A stretch of DNA of 64,000 nucleotides from Pyronema omphalodes. Taxonomy: Eukaryota; Ascomycota; Pezizomycetes; Pezizales; Pyronemataceae. Under the pieces are notes generated by a model. The model ran no database searches. It saw only the letters and a program-made list of their open reading frames with translations, and was not told the DNA's origin. The stretch lies in assembly GCA_024516155.1 (NCBI GenBank), contig JAJJXM010000011.1:901501-965500 (forward strand). Direction: 5' to 3'. How positions within the stretch are numbered: the stretch's first letter is position 1; each line of letters begins with the position of its first letter. The position numbers and the translations under genes were made by a program. Positions 1 to 12,398 of the stretch are shown one piece after another.

Positions 1-907
1 TAGCCAAAAGTCCAGTACCTCCGCTTTCAAACGGTTCGTATAGTGCGAACGGCGATTACTCCACTTATACACAAAAGAGCGTCTTACTGTGGTCTTATAA
101 ATGCATTCCTGATGGAGCTCTGACCCTGGCCATGTGGTGGCATATTGAGGTGTCGGGATAGGTTGGAGACCTGTTGTAGAGGGTTGTTCTTGTAACGGTT
201 GTCTAGCAGCTGTTTCATTACTGTTTAGCTAGATCACGTCTCCTAATGATTGATTTTCACCTACTTCGCGATAAGTATAGTTGAGCGAATGTGGCAGTAG
301 ACTGAACCGGAGCGGGTAGGATGATACGCGGTCTATTTGTATCATCAGGCCGGACCGGTGAATTTGGAGTGAACTGCGGTGCATTTGTAGTATGAGGCTG
401 AACCGGTGAAATTGGGGTGGACTGCGGTATATTTGTAATATAAGGCTGAGCCGGTGCGGGTAGGAAAAACCGCGGTCTATCTGTAGCATAAGGCTGGACC
501 GGTGCGGTTTGAGTGAACTGCGGTGTATTTGTAGTATAAGGCCGAACCGGTGAAATTGGGGTGGACTGCGGTGTATTTATAACATGAGATCGAGCCGGTG
601 AAATTGGGGTGGACTGCGGTGTATTTGTAATATAAGGCTGAGCCGGTGCGGGTAGGATGAACCGCGGTCTATCTGTAGCATAAGGCTGGACCGGTGTGGT
701 TGGAGTGAACTGCGGTGTATTTGTAGCATAAGGCTGGACCGGTGTGGTTGGAGTGAACTGCGGTGTATTTGTAGTATAAGGCCGAACCGGTGAAATTGGG
801 GTGGACTGTGGTGTATTAAGGAGATTATCAATAGAAATATTTGCATGGCTGCCTGGGCTCGAAGACTCGGGCGTTGGATTGGTGGATAGGGGGGATTTCG
901 GAGCCAT
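1..907 (-). CDS. Pro/Thr-rich 16-residue repeat protein, partial (cut by left edge)
   Basis: I do not recognise a family. Exon 1 (907-265) opens with 30 residues rich in Ser and Pro. Eleven perfect-length 16-residue repeats follow (residues 31-206), all Pro/Thr/Gln rich and probably disordered. An intron of 55 bases (264-210; donor GTAGGT, branch-like GCTAAAC, acceptor ACAG) joins in frame to an exon from 209 that stays open to the left edge. Without splicing the frame would stop at 257 after 216 residues. The downstream exon is less repetitive, with aromatic and basic residues (for example YKTTVRRSFVYKW), and looks like the start of a folded domain. No signal peptide or membrane segment is visible in exon 1. 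The start at 907 is the first ATG of the frame. The repeat exon is clear; the splice is inferred and the 3' end is missing. Confidence 0.55.
290..817 (-). repeat. Coding minisatellite, 11 x 48 bp
   Basis: Eleven tandem 48-base units encode 16 residues each with no length variation. Three subtypes recur: A (like NTPQSTPISPVRPYTT), B (like NTPQFTPTTPVQPYAT) and C (like DRPRFILPAPAQPYIT). In protein order they run A-B-B-C-A-A-B-C-A-B-C. This is a higher-order ABC arrangement that suggests expansion by unequal exchange of multi-unit blocks. Confidence 0.9.
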
Positions 908-1780
908 TCTAACATGTTAATTGTGATGTTTACTTGAGCATGGAGTGAGAAAGCGAGAGCAAGAAATGCGTGGAGAGTGTTCCGGATTCCTCAGTTCCAC
1001 CCAAGTATGTCCGTGTGCGAAGTTTATATGGTCATGGTTATTGGATTTAACTTCGCCATTCTCCACCTCGCTCCATATTTCGCACGAGCTTGCCGATCTA
1101 TGGCGCCAAACATTTGATAAAAATAACGCCTCTGCAAGGCTTGGTGCTTTTCATTAGAGTAAGAGAAAAGATGCATAATCAAACACAATAAGCGCAAGAC
1201 GGACATTGCAGACCTTTGCTCCTTTTTAATATATATATTTTTCATGACTGATAAATATCAAGTGATGGCTTATGAGCGTACTGTTCCATACATCGAAGGG
1301 CTACTGGAGATGTAGTGGTATGACATCATACTATGTGACTCGACATCTTTTATGCCAATTGGGTACGTAGTGTGTCTATTTCGGTACAGCCCGCTTGATG
1401 ACAGCGCATTAGAGCTGCCATTAAATAAACACTATGAGGCTTTCTAGCTGTTATAGCTCCACAACTTTACAACCAAATTAAATTCCGTATAAGAAGAATT
1501 ATTCTTTGCATCTAACTCTATAGTTCTTCTAAAGGAAATCAAATTCTTTTTTCGTCGAAGAGTGTTATAACTGTCGGTTTTGGTGGGATTATGTGGGTGT
1601 TTAATCTCTGTCTCACTACCCCTACTAAGCGTCCGGCTTCATACAACTTAGGTTTTCATTCCGGTATCCCTTACAAGATGACGATAACGATACAGCCATT
1701 TATAAGTGCGCTTTGAAGTAAAGATCATGATATAATCAGCTACCCTCTTCCCGGCCATAGTTGCCAAGGTCTACGTATTT
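908..1780. other. Intergenic, AT-rich, no gene seen
   Basis: This stretch lies between the start of the repeat-protein gene and the 3' end of the metallopeptidase gene, both on the minus strand. It should hold the promoter of the first and the terminator of the second. Only short open frames without family resemblance are present. Confidence 0.5.
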
Positions 1781-4700
1781 CTAATCCTCTTCCTCAGACT
1801 CCTCCTCGTCATCCTCATCACCAGTCTCACCTTCCTCATCAAGCTCGTCATCATCTTCCTCATCCTCATCCTCGGGCACTCCATACTTGGCACCATATCC
1901 ATAATCATCCTCGTACTCCTTAAGGTTCTTCCTGTCGGGGTTAAATCCGGCATCCTTAAACTGTTTCTCAATCTCCTGTAACCTAATATTAGCCCAGTTT
2001 CCTTCCCATATTTTTATGTTTTTAAGAACTTACATCGGCCTTGGCCAAAGAGGTGATAACGACGACGTTGCTAGTCGCCGGCTCGAAGCAAGGCAATACA
2101 TAATCATGGAGGGCCTTCTTCATGTCCTTGACAGTAGTATTCTTGATCTTCTGCAAGAGCTGAGAGTTAAAATCCTTGGGTAGTCCATTGACAACCTGTC
2201 TAATGAAACTGGCTGTACCAGCACCGCTCAAGTTGGGTTCGTTGTCGGCGAACGAGACTACAATACTGGAGACTGCTCCTTCGAGGGAGTTAGGAAGGAA
2301 ATCGGTTTTTTCCGTCGGCGTAATCACTGAGAACCTTCTTTACGGCGGAGAAAGCCTTAAAGGCGTCAGGAGAACGGTAGACATCAAAGACGAGCTGACC
2401 AGATTGCATGGCGCGATTCAAGCCAACACCGTAGGCGAGGCCAGACCCACGAGCAGCGTTCCAAAGAGGTCCTTCAGTGGCGGTAAGATAGGCGAGAACA
2501 AGCAACAAGGCAGGCAACTGCTCGTCGTCAAAGTTGATAGGTCCCTTTCCGGTATGGGTGGAGAAGGTACTGTCGATGGCTGGGAGCTCAACAATGTGGC
2601 AAGAGTTGCTAGGGTTTCTTCCAACCTCATTAAGGCGATCCAACCGCCTATCCAAAGGAGAAATTTGCCCATCGAACCGCTTGTTCTTGACGAAAGAGTT
2701 CCACGAAGAAACGGGGTTCTTAAGGCGAGTAAGATCGGCGATAGTCAAAACACGAATGTTCTTAAGTTGAGTAAGTCCCTCGCGGAACTGCTCAAACTGC
2801 TTTACGACAGCATCAGGGTCGCTTTTAAGAAGAGTCTCGACCTTTTTGAGGTACTTGGCTTTGACAAGTGTATTCTTGGCCTTTCCAATGGACTGAGAGT
2901 GAAGCTCGATCATGTTCTTGACAGAGTAGACCATCTGTTCTTATTAGTAAACCTCTATAAATATTTCTTTGAAAGAACTACTTACCGACTTTCCTTGGCG
3001 CTTCTCGTCAGGGATATCGCTTCTAAGCTTTGAAACAGTAATTGCAATACGCTTAGGGTCAAAGATGTTGTCCCAAAGTAAAGTGTGAAGCCACTGGATA
3101 GCGGTCTCGTACTTCTCCGGCTCAACTTGGAGACGGATTCTAATAGCCTCCGGTAGGTCAAGGTAGCTACCAGAGTTGATGCTCAGAGAAACGGTTTCTC
3201 TCTCAAGCTGCTCTACAACCTGCTCATACTCCACACGCTTACCGTCTTTAGTAACCGGAGTGTCAAAGAACATCTCGGTGTAGATTGGCAATAGGGGTCT
3301 GAGAATCTCTGGGACTCCAGCGGTGTTGATGACAAGATTAACATGAACAAACTCGGTAGGAACACTCTCGTAGTGCAAGTACAAAGGGATATTGTTGGCT
3401 CCAGCATCCTTCTCGACAAACCTCTGGTGCTCGTTGTCACTAAAAATATTAGCATAGACAGAATTAAGCTTGTTATTGTCAACACTTACGGTCTTCCATC
3501 AGACTTAAGCGCCAATCCCGCACGAGCAGTATTGGTGTCGATGAAGTGAATAGAGTCAACACCAGGAACCACAAATTTGCTAATCTCCTGGGGAGGAATC
3601 TCCTTGTCGTTCTCAGCCTTGGCATTATCCAACTTTTGCTGGAGCTCCTTTAAACCCTTTTCGCCAAGCTTGGCAACGCGGTCTTCGATCCTCTGCTTCT
3701 CAGTAGCCTCAAGGGACGCCTTTAATGCGGCAGAAGGACGTCCAAGAATTGCGACATGGTGGTTATCCACCAAGTTTTTCCTGATAAAATCCTTCCACTT
3801 TGCCTCGTCCCACTCTAAAAGCTCATCATAAGCATTAAGGTTTTCCAAATCCTTTCTGAGCTGACTTCCGTCCCTTTTTCCGAACAAGTGATCGGTGATG
3901 ATTGGGGTGGAGAAAGAGTGGCCAGAGGTCTCGGCATAGAACTTGGTCTGGCGCCGATCTCTGTGAATCAAGTCAGTAATGTAGGAAAAGTTGAGCTTGT
4001 TCTCAGGAGCAACAGTATCCTTTAAGACTTCCAAAAGCTTCTCCTTAGCCGCCTCTAATTTCCCGGTAGAAACAGCGGTAAGCTGAATCCAGAGAACAGT
4101 GTTTGGTCTGTCTTCATTGTAGAATCTAACGGAAGTTGCCCAGGGATCCTCAATTTCAACCAGAGCCTTCTCAAGCACCGATACAGAAGACCCAGCTAGG
4201 TAGTTGCACATAACCTCAACAGCAGTAGCTGAAACAGGATCCATACAATCCGGTCCCAAGAATGCCACCATAATTTCACCGGTAGACTCATCCGTATCGG
4301 GAAACTCAACCGTAGCAACCTTTGACTCTGTAAGAGGAATAACCTTCTCAGAATCAACCCACGGTCTCTTCCACTTAGTATCAAGCTGGTAGTCGGCACT
4401 GAAGTGTTCCTTCTCAAATTTATCGAGAATTGTAACAAGTTCCTTTTCATCAACCTCTCCAATGATGATAACACACAAGTTTTGAGGGCGGTACATTTCC
4501 TTGTGAAACTGTCTGATTCTGTCCGCTGTAAGCTCTCTTAGGGCATCCATCATTCCTCCGGTCTCGTAACGGAAACCAATTCCTTCCTGGTACAACAACT
4601 TGTTTGCGGCTTCATTCATCAGAGACTCTTGGGTGTTTTGGACTCCCTGCATCTCGGAGTAAACAACACCGGCATCCTCGCCCTCCCCGTTAATGTGATG

Positions 4701-5165
4701 AACCTCAGTGATACAACCAGCATCCTTTAAAGTGGGAAATAATATGTGTTCAAGGTAAACGGGGAGAATCTGGGCGAAACCAGCCCATCCGGCGGTGTCG
4801 AGAGTATAAGCAGTGTGGTCGGTAGCAGTCCAGGCGTTAGTTTCCGAATAAGCTCTACAAATGAATTTTCAGTTAAGGTCCAAGCTATCAGAATCTTTTG
4901 AGAAATACCTTGTGGCTAATTTGTCGAGCATTCCCTTATAAGGATAGTTTTCAGATCCCATGAAGCATAGATGCTCTAAGGTATGAGGAGCTCCAGAATT
5001 GTCGTGAATCTCAGTAGCTAACGTAAAGAATCCGTTGACCTTAGGACCCTTTCTGTTCACTACCACGGCAGTCATTCCAGTAAAGCTACTCTCATATTTG
5101 GTGATAAGACTAGGCGAATAGTCCGTCTCGAATTGGGTTACGATGCGGAAGTTCGAAGACGTCAT
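1781..5165 (-). CDS. M16-family zinc metallopeptidase (YOL098C/C05D11.1 type), with a frameshift
   Basis: This is an inverzincin-type peptidase related to yeast YOL098C (Sdd3), probably intracellular; its substrates are not established. Exons are 5165-4909, 4854-3490, 3439-2986, 2934-2034 and 1975-1781. The start gives a short N-terminus before the zinc motif HTLEH (residues 61-65), as in the family. A conserved Glu-rich stretch follows at about residues 143-153 (GEGEDAGVVYSEMQG), where the third zinc ligand is expected. The protein ends in a long Asp/Glu tail. Summed exons are 3172 bases, one more than a multiple of three. A run of six T at 2306-2311 (six A in the coding strand) shifts the frame so that translation would stop about five codons later. 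Removing one base gives 1056 residues, close to yeast (about 1037). The break may be a homopolymer sequencing error or a real mutation. Confidence 0.85.
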
Positions 5166-6610
5166 CGTGTGGGTGTAGTTTTCGGCAACAAGAACGTCGA
5201 TGCTTGGAAACAGAATTCGGTCCTGATTAAAGAGATGAATACCATGATCATTAGCTATTCTAGCCCCCGAATCTATACTTATAGCATGAGGTAAAGGAGG
5301 AACTAAAGCAGCAGCAACAATAAATAATCGAATGAATGCGATAATTTGGAAGACAGCCATTGCGTATGCAGAGAGAAGGTATAAACAGCAAAATTCTAAT
5401 AGCAATCGAAAAAGCTCTCACCTCTACCTTGATGGTTGAATGGATGAGGTTTGTAGTAGGCCTCGGTGGAAGAACAGTTGACAAGAGGTAACGATTGGTG
5501 GTGGAGGTAGAGAATGTCTATTTTCTGAAGGCAGAACATCAGCTTATAGGTACTTTGGCAGGTATATGTAGCGTCTGCGTTGAGGCTGTGGATTTGGCCA
5601 TCAAGGGCCCCAAGACAAAGAGATTTGTCTCATACCGTATCTAATAATATCCTCCTCTAAACTCTTTGCTTCTCCGCTATCTGTATATCGATCTTGTGAT
5701 GGGGGTCTTCAGACGGTCGATGATGCCGCCTTGCCCGGTCGCGATGGTTTGTGGTGGTACGCTGTTTGCCGCTGGCGCTGCTTGCTCGTTAAAGTGGCCT
5801 GCACTGGTTGCCTGCGGTTTGCCCCACCAAAAGCCAGGCGCACCCCTCTTCCCCGCATGGGTCGTCATCCATGGAAACATCCCTGGTCGCCGCCATTTCT
5901 TAGCCTCGTTGCGCCGCGATTAGAAAACAACAGGGCCGCAATCCCAGAAAGCCGTTCCATCGTGGAGAAGAGCCACTTGTGGCTTCCTTCGCTGCACTTG
6001 AGCTTTCCAGTGATTATTATTAACTTCGACTTCAGCCATATCCAGTCCAATATTGGGATTCATTCATTGGCCGCCACCAGGAGAATATTGTAGGCTTTTC
6101 CAATGGTTTTACTATTTTCTTTGTTTTCAGAATTGCACCGAGATTATATCATGCCACACGCACCGAATACAAAGCCCATCTGAGGCTGATTGTCTCTGAA
6201 TATCATAATAAGCGATGCAGATACGTTTTGCAAATTCACACATGACAATCGATACAACACACTGAAGCAAACAGTTTATAGCTTTTCCTTCTCACATTAC
6301 TAGATATCAATATCCCCAGACCCCAATACTATCATTTCGTTGTGCCTCATCATCAAGTCGTGCGCATTGGGCTCATGGGCTCATAAAATCCCCACTCGTC
6401 CCTCCAATCATCATCAACATAACCGTCTTCGTGACTCCAGCAAGACAAAAAATGGGACAAAAAGAAACGAAACAATAGAAAAACACCATAAGATGTTGCT
6501 GTAACAACGGACCGACGACACGTAAAGACATAAATGCAACCCATAAAAGAACAAGACGAATGTCGAATTAAAAGGAGAATACCCTGCTCATTCGCATTAC
6601 GTCCGGAACT
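5166..6610. other. Intergenic: metallopeptidase promoter and Ypt31 3' flank
   Basis: No gene is recognised. A GC-rich patch at about 5700-5960 contains overlapping open frames on both strands with no family resemblance. The part nearest 5166 should carry the metallopeptidase promoter and 5' leader, and the part nearest 6610 the Ypt31 3' UTR. Confidence 0.4.
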
Positions 6611-7717
<1,107 letters not shown>

Positions 7718-8888
7718 TGTGAAGTGTTATGCGATGACGTTTTGTGTAAGACGGATGAGGAGGTCTGTGAAGATGAGGGTGTTGATGGTTGAGTTATGGG
7801 GCTTTGTCGGTAGAGTTAGTTAAAGAGGATAGTTGGATGGTTGGATGGGGAAGGTAAGGTCGAGGTGGTATCCCACTAGTCCCTGGCTGCCTCACGAAGC
7901 GTTGTTTGGGGGGGCAGGGAGGGAGGGGTGGCAGGCGGCGCGATTTGCTCAGCCGCGGCGGTGCCAAGTACGGCTGCAACTTACAATAACAGAATTACGA
8001 GTGATGGTAGTGTGATTAAGTATGCACGTCGGAGGGATGGTGATATGCAAAAAGGGTCTGATGGACGAGATATGTACGAAATCTGGAGGGAAAGGAAGGT
8101 AGATGTCTGATGGGGGGGCGTCGTAGCTTTTTACTACCATGTATCTGTATTTAAGCGCAGAAAGAATTCGGACAGACCGCTTTCCAGCCACATTGCATTT
8201 TTTTTTACCAGGCCAGCATCTATTAGCACGCCGTGCATTATGTCACAGCAAAGGGATGGGACCAGAGCTAGATGGGAGAGGCGTTGCATCCACAGATTTT
8301 GATGGGCGAATGGGGTTAATGGGCCCGGAAGCTTGGGAGATCCATCGCTACCAGGCTTCTTGACCTGTCAGGGCCTGCTGTAGGAATTATGTGGTATCAC
8401 CTGTGATGGATGCACATTTACATAGAGAGATACACGAGATCTGGGGACTTGATCGTCTATTTGTGGTAAAAACACACAAAGTCGTGGCGTAAGATAGAAT
8501 TATTATCCTATTGCCACTTTGTGATAGCTCAAGCTTGTGTGTATCGGTCATGTCACAAGCTCTCTTGTGAGTTTCAAAATCTCATGATAACTAAGCTGGG
8601 CACCAGCTCCTATCGTAAGGTATTGGCACTGGGGTTTTATCAGTTATCTCGGAATATATATAGTTTCACCGGTTATGTAAATATGACAACTGGCAACACC
8701 CGGAAAGGTGCCCTAAGCCCTAATACGTCAGAGGCTCACCTCGTTTATTGCTTCTTTAGGTGTTTGGTATGTAACTGCAATTGCACCAATTCTCTATGTA
8801 CAAGAATCATGATCTCAAACTCTCTAATTTATCTTACAATATACCCAGCTGTAATTTTCCAGAACAAACAATACCCATTTACATATTC
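7718..8888. other. Intergenic: Ypt31 promoter and Mtg2 3' flank
   Basis: No gene is recognised. The half nearest Ypt31 should hold its promoter and leader. Several short open frames overlap on both strands without family resemblance. Confidence 0.4.
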
Positions 8889-10724
8889 TTAAAATCCAAG
8901 CATGCCCTTCATCCAGTTAACGGCCCTGTCAACACCCTCCTCCCTTAAAGCACTGATTGGGATAAGACCAATCTCCTTACCATCCGGTCTTTCTGCAGAT
9001 TTCTGCTCCAAGTGTTTCTTAAGAGCCCAGTATTTGTCCTCGGTTCCTTCCAAGTCTGCCTTGTTGGCAATAACGAACCAGGGCTTGGTGCTCATCTTCT
9101 CCCTCTTAATGGTGAGCTCCCCTGCAACTGTCAAATCCTCCTCTGGCTTGTTAAACTGTGCAACACCAGTAAAAGTCACCAATTCTTCCTCCTCAACTTC
9201 GGGTTCCACAGCCTTGGCCTTCTCAACTTGGACAAACTCCTCCATCTCCTCCTGTCCTCCTTCGAACTCGCGTTCGGGATCCTCCAGCCCCTCAAGACCC
9301 AACTCTTTCGCCTCCTGCTCGGCAATCTCCCTCTCAAGTTCCTTCTCAAGCTCCTCCTCCTCCAAATCTAGCCTACGCTTCTCGGCCAGCTCCTCGGAAA
9401 GCTCCGCATCCCACTCGAGTTCTTCGGCACTACTGCTACCCATCTCTGCCATCATTCCTTCACCCTCCAAGTTGTCCTCGCCGTTTTCGTATGCAATAAC
9501 CTCCCTCCACAGAGCCTCCAAATCAGCCACGGGATCAGGTCTGCTCAAGTCAATAACAAAAGCCATAACTCTCGCACGTTCTATATGGCGTAGGAATCCA
9601 AGTCCAAGTCCCTTGTTAAGGTGAGCATCCGCCACGAGACCAGGGATATCCGCGATAGTGAATCTCGGGTGCATTTGAACACCATCGGGACCTACAGCAG
9701 GCAACGGGGCGTTAAGGTCTTTTTCTTGCATGACGATAGTTCCAATGTTTGGTGTAAGAGTAGTGAAAGCCCATTCTCCAACTCTTGCCTTTCTTCCGGA
9801 TACCGCACGGAGGAAAGATGACTTTCCAGCGTTAGGAAGACCGACAAGTCCAACGTCCGCTAAAACTTTAAGCTCTAGCTGTAGTCTCATTTTGGCACCC
9901 TTGTTACCCTTGGTTGCGAATTTCGGCGAGCGGAGAGTGGGAGTGACGAAATGCGGGTTTCCAAGTCCTCCGGGAGCACCAGGAACAAGTAGGATTGGCT
10001 GGGGAGTAGGCTTGTCGAGATCGAGGTAGATTCTAGTGGGATGAGTGTGCTTTAACAGCTGAGTAGCAGCCTTGTGGTGGTGTGCGGGGTATTTTGCATC
10101 CTGAAAACGGTCATCCTTCAAGTTGGCCTCAATCGTCTGAGGGTAATGCGTCCACTTGTCATTGCCTCCATGTTCATCCTCGCCATCCTCCCTATCATTA
10201 GGATCGAACCGTGAGATCTCACGGACAACTGTGCCCACCGGAACCCGAATAACGACGTCGTCACCCTTTCTACCACTGATGTTACTGCCTTGTCCGTTAC
10301 GCCCATCACCTGCCTTAATTACTCCTTGACGTCCAATTTTGTGTAATGAGGTTTCTCCATAGACTGCTTGAATGTAGATGCTGCCTCCCCAACCTCCGGA
10401 ACCTCCATTAGGTGGTCCATTGGGAACGAATTTTTCTCGGTGGAAAGAAATACAGCCGTGGCCACCGGAACCAGCAGCAATGCTGATGGGTCGCACATCG
10501 ATAAACGGCGCAGCAACATATTCGTGGTGTGGGTGGTCTGGGTTTGTCGTAGAAGCATGTGCTGCTTCGTCGTAGTCAGAATTTCGGCGTGCGCAAGTGC
10601 TGGATAAATCACGTCGGCGGACGAGGAAAGCTACCGGCGGGGCATTGTGGGTGAGAAGTCGAGGGTAAAGGAACGGCGTTAAAGTTCCGCGTAGAATCGA
10701 GCGAGTATGTAAAGCGCCGCTCAT
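8889..10724 (-). CDS. mtg2: Obg-family mitochondrial ribosome-associated GTPase Mtg2
   Basis: This is an Obg GTPase, predicted to act in large-subunit assembly of the mitochondrial ribosome at the inner membrane. It is an intronless frame of 611 residues. The Arg-rich N-terminus (RSILRGTLTPFLYPRLL) looks like a mitochondrial presequence. The glycine-rich Obg domain follows from about residue 70 (GGHGCISFHREKF, GGSGGWGGSIYIQ, GTVVREI). The G domain shows G1 GLPNAGKSS (about 296), a threonine-containing switch region, G3 DIPGL (about 358), G4 NKAD (about 552) and G5 ISAL. A strongly acidic, coiled-coil-like insertion of roughly 110 residues (about 415-530) sits between G3 and G4, which makes the protein longer than yeast Mtg2 (518). 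It is divergently paired with the capping protein gene, 235 bases away. The family is certain. Confidence 0.93.
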   Translation of the reverse strand: MSGALHTRSILRGTLTPFLYPRLLTHNAPPVAFLVRRRDLSSTCARRNSDYDEAAHASTTNPDHPHHEYVAAPFIDVRPISIAAGSGGHGCISFHREKFVPNGPPNGGSGGWGGSIYIQAVYGETSLHKIGRQGVIKAGDGRNGQGSNISGRKGDDVVIRVPVGTVVREISRFDPNDREDGEDEHGGNDKWTHYPQTIEANLKDDRFQDAKYPAHHHKAATQLLKHTHPTRIYLDLDKPTPQPILLVPGAPGGLGNPHFVTPTLRSPKFATKGNKGAKMRLQLELKVLADVGLVGLPNAGKSSFLRAVSGRKARVGEWAFTTLTPNIGTIVMQEKDLNAPLPAVGPDGVQMHPRFTIADIPGLVADAHLNKGLGLGFLRHIERARVMAFVIDLSRPDPVADLEALWREVIAYENGEDNLEGEGMMAEMGSSSAEELEWDAELSEELAEKRRLDLEEEELEKELEREIAEQEAKELGLEGLEDPEREFEGGQEEMEEFVQVEKAKAVEPEVEEEELVTFTGVAQFNKPEEDLTVAGELTIKREKMSTKPWFVIANKADLEGTEDKYWALKKHLEQKSAERPDGKEIGLIPISALREEGVDRAVNWMKGMLGF

Positions 10725-10959
10725 TTTTTTCAGTTGGCCAAGCTGTTATTTCCGGAGAACTGAGATCGAGTTTTCGTTGCTGTAAATATTTCTAGCGAAA
10801 AGAGAAACAAAATGTTCCTGCACTACTGCGGGTGGTTACGAGGGCAACCGGGGTTGGCTGCTTACCCGTCTAACCCCACCATTGTTGACAACTCCTGAGC
10901 TCTAGATAGCTTCCCTCACCACCGCCGCATCACCGCAATCATCTCAAAACGTCCTGAAA
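10725..10959. promoter_or_regulatory. Shared divergent promoter, mtg2 / capping protein beta
   Basis: The two start codons face away from each other with 235 bases between them, so this segment must hold both promoters and leaders. No clear TATA box was seen. The side next to the capping protein gene is rich in C and in CACC/CATC. Confidence 0.5.
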
Positions 10960-11988
10960 ATGGCATCCAAAGACCTAATCGAGGCGTCCAAGTACGAAGT
11001 TACCTAACTGAGCTTTATAAACCTAAGCTAACGACTCAATGAAGCGACCTTCTCCGTCGTCTCAACCCAAAGAATACCACAGAGAACCTCAACTCGTTGA
11101 TCAGCCTTTTCCGCAACGACCCGACATTGACCGAAGATCTTCTTTCCGACACCGACCAGCCCTTGCTTGTCGCAAGAGACTCCGAAAACCGCGAATACCT
11201 TCTCTGCGACTGGAACCGCGACGGCGATTCCTACAGATCCCCATGGACCAACAAGTACACCCCGGAGCTTGAGGATGGTACCTACCCTTCCGACGCCTTA
11301 CGAAACAGAGAAATCGCCGCAAACCAAGCTTTCGATGTTTACCGGGAGCTTTACTACGACAGAGGAGTTTCCAGCGTTTACCTTTGGAACCAGGAGAACA
11401 ACGATTTCGCCGGTGTTGTTTTGTTCAAGAAGTGTAAGCTTCCAATATAGTGACCTCGGTACATTATGGCTACTGATATCAGTAGCTGTTGGTGACGGAG
11501 CAGAGTCAAAGGGAACCTGGGATAGCATCCATGTTTTTGAGGCAAAGGCTGTTCCCGGCAAGGCCAAGTTCTCCTATAAGCTCACCAGCACTGTGATCTT
11601 GAACATGGTTAGCTCGGGAGAGACTATCGGAGAGATGGATTTGTCTGGAAACATGACCAGACAGAGTGGTGGAATTTTTGACGTCTATGCTGCGGATCTC
11701 GACTCGGACAGAGAACAGGACAGGGAAAGAGTTGACGCGGACCATATCGCCAACATTGGAAAGCTCGTCGAGGATTTGGAGCTTGATATGCGGAATCTTC
11801 TTCGTTAGTTCCCTCTTTATTTCTACCAATGGTTGTCATGTTTCGAAGCTAACTTTATCATAGAGGAGGTGTACTTTGGAAAGGCAAAGGATGTCGTTGG
11901 CAGCTTGAGGAGTGTCCAGTCTTTAAGCCAGGCCAACAGAGATAGACTTGTGCACCAGGAGATGATTTCGTCGATGTCTAAGCGGTAG
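10960..11988 (+). CDS. cap2: F-actin-capping protein subunit beta
   Basis: This is the beta subunit of the heterodimer that caps actin barbed ends, acting in cortical actin patches. Exons 10960-10991, 11045-11433, 11486-11803 and 11864-11988 give 287 residues, the family's usual size. Diagnostic blocks are [19 protein letters not shown] at the N-terminus, [52 protein letters not shown], and the C-terminal tentacle region [16 protein letters not shown]. The first exon codes only ten residues plus two bases. Its donor (GTACGA) is weak but gives the right frame, with a GCTAAC branch site. The partner alpha subunit is not in the window. The family is certain; the exact N-terminal ten residues are less so. 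Confidence 0.93.
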
Positions 11989-12398
11989 AATCCCTTTCGC
12001 ATTGTGGATGAATCAGAGGAAGAATTTGGTGGGGGGAATATGGTTGACGAAGTTTGGAATGAATAAATAATGCACAGAACGGATACCCAGGGGATGTAAT
12101 AATACATGAAATATTAAACGTATAATTCGCCGGATACGAGTTGAGATGTAAAGAAGTTACAGTGAATAGTTACAATTCACATAAAAGACTACTACTGTTC
12201 ACGATACAATAATAGAGCCAAAGCCGCGATCAGACGATTCCAGCATTTTAGCTAGTTTAATCAAGGACAACCACAAGCTGGCCCTTTAAAGATATCTCGA
12301 TTATATTCCGGGCTCTCCCTCATTATCGCCCGAAATTTGCTCTGTTCATCGGCCTTCACCAAGCTCCACCAAACTTCAGAAACCTCATCCCACGGCCT
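11989..12398. other. Convergent intergenic segment, 3' flanks
   Basis: This lies between the stops of the capping protein gene (+) and the derlin gene (-). No gene or clear repeat is seen. An AATAAATAA motif at about 12061 could serve polyadenylation of the capping protein transcript. Confidence 0.4.

Noticed and set aside
2299..2315. Programmed -1 ribosomal frameshift in the M16 gene: the coding strand has the heptamer A-AAA-AAC in the zero frame
   Set aside because: A -1 shift at this heptamer enters a frame that stops soon after. The frame that continues the protein needs +1. A homopolymer error or real mutation fits better.
2176..3033. 285-codon plus-strand open frame
   Set aside because: It is the reverse complement of the conserved metallopeptidase exons, whose protein is recognisable on the minus strand.
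5666..6093. Overlapping GC-rich open frames upstream of the metallopeptidase gene
   Set aside because: Frames are open on both strands, which reflects base composition. No motif, splice pattern or family resemblance was found.
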